DNA of 64,000 nucleotides from NCBI RefSeq assembly GCF_042186555.1, contig NC_133336.1:41442074-41506073 (forward strand), in the 5' to 3' direction. A program made the position numbers and the translations under genes. This document shows, piece after piece, positions 55,545 to 64,000 of the stretch (position 1 is its first letter; each line of letters opens with the position of its first letter). Under the pieces are notes generated by a model. The model was not told the origin of the DNA. It did no database searches and saw nothing but the letters and a program-made list of their open reading frames with translations. Source of the DNA: Aquarana catesbeiana. Lineage: Eukaryota; Chordata; Amphibia; Anura; Ranidae.

Positions 55545-55978
55545 TGCCCCGTACACACGGTCTGACTTTGTTCAGACATTCCGACAACAAAATCCTAGGA
55601 TTTTTTCCGACGGATGTTGGCTCAAACTTGTCTTGCATACACATGGTCACACAAAGTTGTCGGAAAATCCGATCATTCTGAACGCGGTGACGTAAAACAC
55701 GTACGTCGGGACTATAAACGGGGCAGTGGCCAATAGCTTTCATCTCTTTATTTATTCTGAGCATGCATGGCACTTTGTCCGTCGGATTTGTGTACACACG
55801 ATCTGAATTTCCGACAGCGGATTTTGTTGTTGGAAAATTTTATAGCCTGCTCTCAAACTTTGTGTGTCGGAAAATCCGATGGAAAATGTGTGATGGAGCC
55901 CACACACGGTCGGAATTTCCGACAACAAGGTCCTATCACACATTTTCCGTCGGAAAATCCGACCGTGTGTATGGGGCA
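55545..55978. mobile_element. 434-bp Harbinger-type MITE, copy 2, TSD TTA
   Basis: Begins TGCCCCGTACACACGGTC and ends with the complement GACCGTGTGTATGGGGCA. Perfect TTA duplications flank it (55542-55544, 55979-55981). The centre includes GTGACGTAAAACACGTACGTC and TATAAACGGGGCAGTGGCC. Long stretches near the ends are complementary beyond the TIR (TCGGAAAATCCGA words). Confidence 0.9.
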
Positions 55979-56604
55979 TTAGACTTAAAAAAAAAAAAAA
56001 TCATCTCTTTAAGCCCGAGGATCGTAAGTGACGTTGCAGGTCGCTCCGTTACTCCAAGGGCATAGAGCCAAGTGGAAGCCATCTTGCCCTCACTCGACTT
56101 TCTGCCTATAAATCCAGTGACGGCTCCAGTAAACCTGGAAAGGACCAGAAAGCAGCTGGAAGGGAAGGGGGACCTCTCCCGCCGCCTATAAAAGTGATAT
56201 TGTGGTGAATCCGCCAGTGGCATCACTTGCATCAGAAAGCCGGCCATCTAACGAAAAAAAAAAAAAGATATTGGGATTATGCTGCACACAGAAGGCTTTT
56301 TATCTTAATGCATAGAATGCATTAAGATAAAAAAAAAACTTCTGCCTTTATAACCACTTTCATCTATAATCTGACCCATTTCAAATAAAGCAAAACCTTA
56401 CCTTCCAAACAATCTGAGCTGAAAACTCATATTTGGAGTCCCGTTTGGTATGCTGAGCCGTATCAGGTATCCAGGATAATATGTTTATCTTTGTCTAGTA
56501 CTGTCTAATGCTATGAGCATTGTCTGATACCAAGTGTAATGTGGTCTCTGTATGGTCTCTGTATCTTGTATAATATGCAAAGTCTTGCTTGTTGACATAC
56601 CTCA
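55979..56604. other. No gene; one near-perfect hairpin
   Basis: TTTTATCTTAATGCAT and ATGCATTAAGATAAAA (56299-56333) form 16-base arms around a 3-base loop. This is probably the tip of a dispersed foldback repeat. No coding signature. Confidence 0.6.
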
Positions 56605-57017
56605 TACCCAGATAGCAAGCAAATGAGCTGCAAGTTTGAAACTGACTTGCTAAGCTATTGCTAGACTTGCCAGGCTTCACAAATTTGTTGCACAATTGCA
56701 GCAAGTCCACATTGCATGACTCCAGATCAATTTTCTTTGCAAAACATTCTGCAAGTCTGCTGCAAGTTCTGGTTCAGTTATGTTGTCCAATAGTCATCCC
56801 ACCACAGGGGGCACTGTGGCTGCATTTTCATGCTGTAGACTTGCAGAGCTCTTGTTGTAGACTCACCACTGCAACTTTGCATCAAATGTCAACTAGAACA
56901 TGTGCTTTAAGTGCTCCGCAAATGTACAACTTGCCAGTGAAAATTTGCAGCAAGTTAACAGACGTACAAATCAACATTGCCACAAATTTGTGCCAAGTTA
57001 TCCTTGCTATCTGGGTA
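56605..57017. mobile_element. TA-flanked MITE, complete copy, 413 bp
   Basis: Termini TACCCAGATAGCAAG and CTTGCTATCTGGGTA are perfect inverted repeats including a TA that may be the target duplication. The body has many TTGCAAGT/ACTTGC words. Matches the interrupted copy at 42097-43336 in inverse orientation. The TA target suggests the Tc1/mariner superfamily. Confidence 0.82.
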
Positions 57018-57059
57018 TTAACATGTACCTGAGTAGAGGCCCAAATGATGAGAGAGCTT

Positions 57060-57735
57060 CACTTACAGTTCTGGCCCAAACATCCCTGGAATGGAGAACA
57101 ATGGAAGAGAGGGCACAGAATGGTATTGGTGCTGAATTGTCCAGTCCACAGGTACTTATTCCTTGTAGAAGGCTCTGGGTGTTGCTTGATTATGAACATT
57201 ATTAATAAGTCACCAATGGGTAGGGAGAAGATGTCACCGAAGAGCTGAGCTGTAGAATTAGTCACGACAGGGCAAAGTGCATGTAGGAACAGCAGCTGGC
57301 AGGAATACCAGGGGCAAGTGACAGAATGGGAACAAGGTCTGAGTCGAAGCTGAAGTCAACAACCATAGAGACAGCAAGTTGAAAGTGTAGCAGACAGAGT
57401 CATGGTCATGAGGCAGGCCAAGGTTCCACTGAAGAGTCAGTAGAGGCAAATAATAATCAGGAACTAGCCGGGTCAGCAACAGGAAGGCAAGACAGAATCG
57501 GCAACAGAAAGGCAAGACAGAATCAGATCTAGGACAGGCCAGGTCAGTAACGGACAGAGATATGAAGACAGGTCCAAGGGAAAGCCAGGTCAGCAGTCAA
57601 AAAGAGTGACAGAAGATCCAAAGGCAAGTCAGGTCAACAATGGGAAAGCAGAGTAGAAGAAGATCCAAAGACAGGCTGGGTCAGCAACAGGCTGGGTCAG
57701 ATAATCAATTTAACAAGTTCTTAGCTTAACTCTAC
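57060..57735 (+). repeat. Degenerate tandem block, AGGTCAGCAACAGG type
   Basis: From about 57255 the words GGCAAGACAGAATC, CCAGGTCAGTAACGG and AGGTCAGCA repeat irregularly. This resembles the degenerate block at 14885-15620 in style (lists of GGCAGCAGG/GGTCAG). No coding capacity. Confidence 0.6.
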
Positions 57736-58203
57736 CTGTTAAATAGACCTTCTGGAACAAAGGCTGGAATTGGGCGTGCACGTCCTTATGCATGCACGCC
57801 TATGTGTCCTGTGTGAATAAGCGTGATTGCATAAATGTGCATGCACATACAAGCACTTTGCTATGACCCTAAGTCCTTGGCCAACTTCTGATGCCATTCT
57901 GACTTTGGAAATGTGTGAGATAAATGAGGCTATTTTTTTTACAGACAAAATGCTTAAACAAAAGACACCATCTTACCCTACCTCTGGTAATATTTGAATT
58001 ATTTGAAACAAAACAAAAGAATTGTTGAAAAAAATATATAATATAAAAATAAAAATAATAATTAGGAATGAGTGGAGCTGCTTTGTCAAAATTAATTTAG
58101 CATGGAAATTACTGATTTCTCCATCTTTAAAATTTTGCACAAGTAGACAATTTTAATTTTGCTTATTGAGCAGCTTAAGCAAAATCTGTTTAAAGTGAAA
58201 CTT
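57736..58203. other. No gene seen
   Basis: AT-rich spacer. No feature recognised. Confidence 0.45.
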
Positions 58204-58206
58204 TAA

Positions 58207-58673
58207 GGGCTCATTTACACTTGCTTCGGCTTTAACACACATTAATGCGCCTACCGCTTCAACATGCTTGTTTGATGTGTTTTTGATGCTTCGGTGCTGC
58301 TTCAGTGGTGATTCGATGATGTTTCAGCGGTGCTTTGGTGGTACTTTGGTGACGCTTTAGTGATGCTTCAGTGGAGCTTCAATGATGCTTTAGGGGTGCT
58401 TCAATGATGTTTCGATGATGCTTTGGTGGTGCTTCAATGATGCTTCGGTGGTGCTTCAAGCAAGCTTTGTCATAGACTTCTATGGGGGCTTTGAAGACAC
58501 TTTGAAACACCACATGGGGTTTAATTTTTGAAGTGAAGCCGAAGCAAAGCAAAAGCATTGTGTAAACAGGACTGTAAGCTAACCATTTTATTTAGTGACA
58601 GTGGCTTTGACTGGCATTCAGAGAGCTTTAACAAAGCGTGCCCGAAGCATTGTTTTGAAGTGTAAATGAGCCC
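58207..58673. mobile_element. Harbinger-type MITE, 467 bp, TSD TAA
   Basis: Begins GGGCTCATTTACACTTGCTTC and ends with the complement GAAGTGTAAATGAGCCC. TAA flanks it at 58204-58206 and 58674-58676. The interior includes a GATGCTTCGGTGGTGCTTCA minisatellite. Confidence 0.88.
58262..58465 (+). repeat. GATGCTTCGGTGGT minisatellite in MITE
   Basis: About 12 degenerate units of 14-18 bp based on GATGCTTCRGTGGTGCTTC. It shares the GCTTCGG word with the adjacent terminal repeat. Confidence 0.85.
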
Positions 58674-59284
58674 TAAGTAATAAATACAATGGGTGAACAG
58701 GCAGAAATTTTAATGCAGAAAAGACATTATTTGTCTTTTCTTCATTAAAACCACCTACCTCCGCCAGCAGCGGTGAATTCTGCACTCTGCTCACATTAGA
58801 TCCTGATGGGACTGAACCAGCAGTGTTTTCTGCGCTCTGCTCACCTTAGCAATGTTTGCACCTTACTATTAAATCTTTGTATGCTGCTAAAAAAACAAAA
58901 CAAAACAAAAAAACTACCTGTCCACTTCTGTACAATGAGCTGTGCACGCACAGTTTACTGTAGAAATTCGGCAATGCTGGAACTCCTGCGCATGTGCAGT
59001 AGTGACGTCATCCCCGCCTAGCCAGGACGTCGTACTGCTGGAGCCAAGGTGAGTATAGTTCCGCTTTAAGGAATAAGATCTCCAGTTTTTTTTTATTATT
59101 TTGAGGGTATTTATCCCTTAATTTTTTAAATTTTATTTATTTTATTTTTTATTTTTTTTTTTGCAGCTTGTAAAAAAAAAAATCTTAAGTGATAGGCTAA
59201 TAAGGAGCTGTTTTAAAATCTGATTTCTTAAACCTCAGAACCTATTTAAGGACATTTAAATACACAAAAACTGAAAATTTCTAT
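58674..59284. other. No gene; dispersed repeat
   Basis: A block with CATGTGCAGTAGTGACGTCA, GCCAGGACGTCGTACTGC and TTCCGCTTTAAGG resembles other anonymous repeats in the window (39490, 63640). No coding signature. Confidence 0.5.
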
Positions 59285-61242
59285 CAAATACTTACCGTAA
59301 TTTTCCTTTCCTGATGGACCCCATGGCAGCCCACGTGTGGGTTAATTCCAACCTTCATATCTAATCGGACCCTTCTCCCATAAATCCTTGTTCTGGACCA
59401 GAGGACGTGTTCTATAATTTAGCCTGCTCCAGCCACTGGGAGGGAACTCCTGCTGCCATGGAGTCCATCAGGAAAAAAAAATTACGGTAAGTATTTGATA
59501 AATTTTCAGTTTTCCTGACAGACTCCATGGCAGCCTATGTGTGGGAAATAACTAGCCATACCACCACTTAGAGAATCTTGGCTTTTCCTGAGGTCTGAGC
59601 CTTATTGCTCCTCTGAAGAACTGCTGAGTAAGAGGGTGTCTAGCCCTGGAAACGCCCGTAAAGGCAGAAATTGCAGAGACTTGGACCCGCGGCGAGCTGA
59701 CTGACAAGGGAAGATCCAAGCCGATTGTAGCAAGCCCAGGATATCATGTACCTTTGGGTTATTGCAAGACCCTGCAGTGGAAGAGGTGTAGGATGCAATT
59801 TTTTTCAGAATCCTCTGTTAGACCCTGTTGGTGCTGGCTCTTTTGGCATTTAATAATGTGGAGATGGTCCTACTTGGACAGCCTAGGGCCTCCAGCCTTC
59901 CCCTCTCAAGAACCAGACCATAAGATGTAGATGGGCTGGGCATGGATGTAGAGTTGCCTCTTGTAATAGGAGATCTGCTCTGAAGGGCAGAGGAACTGGG
60001 TCCAGGAAGCTGAGTTGCATCAGCAGGGGAAATCATGGCCTGTTTGGCCAGTATTGCCACTATCACTGCTTCTTCCATGCTGAGCCTCAACAGAAACCGG
60101 AGAATGACAGGAACCGGGGGAAATAGGTCCTGTGGAATCGCCAATGGTCTGTCAGAGCATCTACCCCCAAAGCCTGGGGACAATGAGACCTCGTGTAGTA
60201 TTTCTCTAGTCTGAAGTTGCACGGGGAGTCGAACAAGTCTACTTCCGGAATGACTCCCAGGGACAGGACCCACTTGAAGACCTTGGGATGGAGAGTCCAC
60301 TCATTGTTGTCTAGAGAATCTCTCAACATAAAATCTTCCTGAATGTTCTGGACTCCAGGGAGATAGACAGCTGTCAGGTTGGCCAGGTTTTTCTGGGCCC
60401 AGGACATGATGGGCTTTACTTCCTTCAACAGGGAGAGACTGCGAGTACCCCCTGTCTCTTGATGTATATGACTGTCATCATGCTGTCCAGTCTTAGGAGG
60501 ACTGAGGCTCCTGTTGTTAAGTGGTTAAAGGCCTGTAGATTGCAGAACGCTGTCCGGAGTTCCAGAACATTGGAGACTATCCTGTGAGAAGGAAACTCCA
60601 TATGCCTTGGGCTACCTCTGTCAAGCAGAGAGCGCCCCAGTCCCTGTTGCTGGCATCTGTTGTGATGGTGATTCAGAACACAGATGCAATGGAGTGACAG
60701 TTAAGGAGGTACCTCTGTTGTAACCACCAAGGAAGGCTCTCCCGCATGGATAAGGTTATTCGGATAGAGTGATCCCGAAGCCCTGGGTTCCATTGCTGGA
60801 AGAAGCCCTTCTGGAAGGGCCGCATTTTCCACTTTACCATGGGTGTTCTTGCTACCATGGTGTTGATGATTTTTAGGCATTGTGAGGCTCGGAGATAAGA
60901 AATAGCTGGGACGTTTGGCCATATTGCCGCTTGCCTGCCAATGGCCAGGCTAGTAAGCTCTTCATGGCATTGCACAATATTGCCCATGTCCACCTGCTAA
61001 TAGCTAGGATTGCTTGACTTTCAGAGAGGATCACTGTTAACCACCACAGTATCGCCATGCACATTGCCAGGCCTGGATTACGGAAAACTTCATAAAAGGT
61101 AAGACTTCATCTTGGTCCTAGGAGGAGGACAAAAAAGGAACACGGCCTCTGGCCCGGAACAAAGATTTATGGGAGAAGGGTCCTATGAAGGGGCGGGATT
61201 AACCCACACGTAGGCTGCCATGGAGCCTGTCAGGAAAATACT
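59285..61242 (-). mobile_element. Second DIRS element, internally deleted
   Basis: Inverted terminal repeats lie at about 59305-59412 and 61135-61238 (TTTCCTGATGGACCCCATGG at left, CCATGGAGCCTGTCAGGAAA at right). A complementary region with both end types lies at about 59450-59545. The minus strand holds only the RT-RNase H C-terminal part, so most of the coding region is missing. The ends are related to, but distinct from, those of the copy at 8201. Confidence 0.83.
59818..61064 (-). pseudogene. DIRS RT-RNase H remnant
   Basis: Read leftwards: a segment with TPMVKWKMRPFQKGFFQQWN and LPWWLQQRYL (RT-RNase H connection). Then comes EVKPIMSWAQKNLANLTAVY, with LPGVQNIQEDFMLRDSLDNN, EWTLHPKVFKWVLSLGVIPE and VDLFDS, the diagnostic end of DIRS RNase H. 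Then a proline-rich reading frame. Stops and frame changes separate the blocks. No recombinase or catalytic YxDD motif is present. Confidence 0.75.
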
Positions 61243-61443
61243 TTCATTTTAACTTTCCCATTGACTCCAATGCATTTGCCAAAATAGGAACATGTTGCCA
61301 AAATAATGAAATGCTGCTCCCAAAGATGCTGGAATTTTAGGGTAATTAAAAAATGTCAAATTTGATAATAATAACAATAATAACAAGACTAGAATTGGCA
61401 TTTTCCACTATTGTCTCATTCTGAATGTTATTATTAACCATTA

Positions 61444-61802
61444 GGCCTCATGCACACTAGATGTTTTTAACATGATTGTTAGGGGCATCTGGCTTCTTTT
61501 TTTTTTTCTTATCTTAACACCCCTGCATTTTAGCCTATGTGTCCATGCACACAACCAGCGTGTCCAGATTTTGGCAGAAAAAAAAAATGCTTGACATGTG
61601 TAAACGTGTTTAGCGCTTGAGCATTAATTCTTTTCAATGTCTAGAATTAATGATTATTCTGGCCAAGGAAATGAATTAATAGCCAAGCGCATGATGCGCC
61701 TAAACACGCCTTTATGCATTGCACACGTTTACAAGTGTCAAGCGTCTTTTCTGCCTAAACACTGCTGCCATAGATAGCAAAATGTCCAGAGTGCATGAGG
61801 CC
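61444..61802. mobile_element. Harbinger-type MITE, 359 bp, TSD TTA
   Basis: Begins GGCCTCATGCACACTAGATG and ends with the complement AGTGCATGAGGCC. TTA flanks it at 61441-61443 and 61803-61805. No coding capacity. Confidence 0.85.
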
Positions 61803-61805
61803 TTA

Positions 61806-62719
61806 AAACAAATACATAGATTTATAAACATATGAATAAATAAATAAATATGTGTATAAGTAGCACAAGCTTCACATATTCACAAATGTAACAACAGCGT
61901 TTAAATTTAGGGAGAGAGGACAGAGAAGTGAGAAATACTGACACAAAGCAAAAAAAAAAAAAAAAACTGTTTCAAAAAGTTTCTATGCTCCTGAGAATTT
62001 ACTTTTACATTTGTACCAGATAATTAGTAAACTGACTCTTAATCGTGTTGTTAAGATGTAATTTTTTCACACCTTCTCTGACTTTGACACTTTGGAATTG
62101 AAAACTTTTCGTTTGCTCTTTGTTCCATTGTTCTTTAATCTTCTGCACTTTGCATTTAGTATCACTGAAATTTCGCACTTACTATGTCAATAACATCTGG
62201 CAAAATTGCCACCTATTAAGAGTAAGTGTTCTTTTTTTTCTCCGGTGAGAAATGATGGTATATTATATTGGTTTCCCTTGAGAGGCTAAGGAGACAATTT
62301 TAGAGCTGATAAATGCATTGCAGAATTCACCAGAATCACAGGAGAAGGTTAACGGAACTCAGGAACTTACAACTTTTTTTCATTTTTATTATATAGATTT
62401 TTTTTTTATATATGCTGTCAATTTATTTGGGGGGGGGGGGGGGGGGGTGATACAAAGGTGTATCAGCCAAATATGTATTTAGTCAAATATTTTTACATCA
62501 GATTCCATGACAGCATTCTATCTGGACAACAGACACACTTATTTCATTTTTCTTTTTTACAGTTTATAGTTTTTAAAGTTGAACTCCAGTCAGTGGAAAT
62601 TTTTCACCTTGCTGGGCGGCCCCTCCGTTCTGCAAGCATGATTGGCCACAAGTTTCCTTTGTTCTACAAGACCGGTCTCCGAAGCGGCTCTACTTCGGGT
62701 CTTGACCCTCAACAGGTCT
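61806..62719. other. No gene; poly-G tract
   Basis: Contains a G run at 62430-62447 and several T runs. The part at 61980-62345 is ordinary-complexity DNA without recognised features. Confidence 0.45.
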
Positions 62720-63002
62720 TTAACCACTTGCTTACTGAGCACATAAACCCCCCTCCTGTCCAGACCAATTTTCAGCTTTCAGCGCTGATGCACTTTGAAT
62801 GACAATTGCGCGGTCATACAACACTGTACCCAAGTGAAATTTTTATCATTTTTTTCCCACAAATAGAGCTTTCTTTTGGTGGTATTTGATCACAGCTGCG
62901 GTTTTTATTTTTTGTTAAAAAAATGTAAGAATACCGAATTTAAATTTTTTTTATTTTATATTTTGTTATAAAATGTTTAAAACAGATAATTTTCCTACTT
63001 CA

Positions 63003-63285
63003 TTGATGTACGCTGATGAGGTGGCAGTGATGGGCACCGATAGGTGGCAGTGATGGGCACTGATGGGTGGCAGTGATGGGCACTGATGGGTGGCAATAAT
63101 GGGCACTGATCGGTTACACTGATAGGCAGCACTGCTTGGTGGCACTGATTGGCACCACTGGTGGGCATTGATAGGTGGCACTTGTGGGCATTGATAGGTG
63201 GCACTTGTGGGCATTGATAGGTGGCACTCATGGGCATTGATAGGTGGCACTGGTGGCACTCGTGGGCATTGCAGGTGGCACAGAT
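63003..63285 (+). repeat. 22-bp minisatellite
   Basis: About 12 units of GGTGGCAGTGATGGGCACTGAT or GGTGGCACTTGTGGGCATTGAT. The minus-strand Cys/Pro-rich frames are artefacts. Confidence 0.93.
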
Positions 63286-63395
63286 GAGGCATAACTGCCT
63301 CTTCCTCTTCGGGACCGATGTCCCTTGCAGATGAGCTGGTGATCGGCTTTTTTTTCTCCTCACGCTGTGAACGAGTACCAAGCTTTTGTTTACAT

Positions 63396-63435
63396 CATGT
63401 GATCAGCTGTCATTGGCTGACAGCTGATCACATGG
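63396..63435. repeat. Hairpin with CATGTGATCAGCTGTC arms
   Basis: Sixteen-base perfect arms around a short loop (ATTGGCT). It occupies the same place as the unrelated-sequence hairpin at 40244-40278. Confidence 0.88.
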
Positions 63436-63510
63436 TAAGGGGCCAGGACCAGCCCCTTACTCAGATCGGTGATCACCCGAGTCTCAGTTACTCGGAAATC
63501 ACAGCACGCT

Positions 63511-63538
63511 CTGCGCGCGCCCTGCAGGGCGCGCGCAG
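63511..63538. repeat. 28-bp perfect GC palindrome
   Basis: CTGCGCGCGCCCTG followed by its complement, centred on CTGCAG. Confidence 0.92.
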
Positions 63539-63637
63539 GGAGCGTGCACAGGGGAGGCCATCATATGACAGCCTCCCGGAAATTCAGGTCCACGCTGTGG
63601 CCATCATTCGGCTATAGCGCGGACCTCAAGTGGTTAA

Positions 63638-64000
63638 AGTGATTGTAAAGGCTCGGTTTTTTTTTTTTTTTTTTTAAATAACAAACATGTTATACTTACC
63701 TCCTCTGTGGAGTTGGTTTTGCACAGAGCAGCCCCGATCCTCCACTTCTGAGGTCCCTCTTTGCTTCTCCTAGCCCCTCCCTCCTTTGAATGCCCCTCAG
63801 CCAGCAGCTTGCTACAGGGGGCACCCAAGCCAAATCAGAGCTGGGGATTCCTGCCTACCTTTCATGTGTAAAGAACAATGTGAAACCAGTGATGTGATGT
63901 CTCTCTCATGGGCTGATCTGTAAGTATTAGTATATCTAAATACTCCCTAAGGGAACTTTTTTGTATTGTTCAGAAAGTTTTCCCTCCCTCATTTTTATGA
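63638..64000. repeat. Dispersed repeat, no gene
   Basis: Starts AAGTGATTGTAAAGGCTC, then a T run, AACAAACATGTTATACTTACC and GCACAGAGCAGCCCCGATCC. I recognise it as a ranid-type interspersed repeat; its right end is not resolved. Confidence 0.55.

Larger units (their letters stand above)
62720..63637 (+). mobile_element. TTAA repeat family, copy 3, complete, 918 bp
   Basis: TTAA-CCACTTG at the left and CAAGTGG-TTAA at the right give a perfect 7-bp inverted terminus plus TTAA target. The order inside is: conserved AT-rich block, 22-bp minisatellite, hairpin at 63396-63435, GC-rich palindrome at 63511-63538. No coding capacity. Best reference copy for the family in this window. Confidence 0.88.

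Overview
The window looks like intergenic or intronic DNA from a large, transposon-rich vertebrate genome, most likely an amphibian and probably a true (ranid) frog. That assignment is inference: I recognise several repeat families by eye as ranid-like and ran no search. I found no convincing host gene, tRNA, rRNA or CRISPR array. Nearly every coding-looking segment belongs to a mobile element. Boundaries were placed by hand from target-site duplications (TSDs) and inverted repeats.

Layout. 1-1458: Tc1 element, cut by the window edge. 2592-4290: tandem duplication, one copy holding a 778-bp hAT-type MITE, the other keeping the empty site. 4291-8078: AT-rich, no gene. 8079-14870: TTAA-flanked repeat split by a decayed DIRS retrotransposon (8201-13697). 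14885-17337: minisatellite, piggyBac-like transposase remnant, and a Tc1 remnant carrying a solo LTR. 18459-20700: TTAA element, nested foldbacks, LTR-like repeat. 21221-30117: hAT-type element whose internal (TA)n holds a Ngaro retrotransposon (21542-27946, minus strand) and, beside it, a second hAT-type element (27959-29743). 30407-36103: PIF/Harbinger element with two interlocked, opposite-strand genes. 36107-43336: repeats, a GA microsatellite and a second TTAA element. 43851-49473: palindromic hAT MITE, LINE fragment split by a 434-bp MITE, Harbinger and Tc1 fragments, and a palindromic Tc1 derivative. 50622-54835: non-autonomous Harbinger element, microsatellites and a nearly intact-length Tc1. 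55545-63637: several MITEs, an internally deleted DIRS and a third TTAA element.

The Ngaro element is the best-preserved coding unit. Gag and RT/RNase H lie in one frame, separated by a single UGA followed by CUA, and the tyrosine recombinase overlaps the RT end in the -1 frame. Neither downstream frame has an ATG before its conserved domain, so expression by recoding is plausible. The recombinase has lost one catalytic Arg (Cys instead). The Harbinger element has two genes whose exons sit in each other's introns, bounded by mirror-image arrays of the same short repeat. Five Harbinger-type families here share one terminal pattern (C at position 4, T at 8, ACAC at 11-14), suggesting related transposases.
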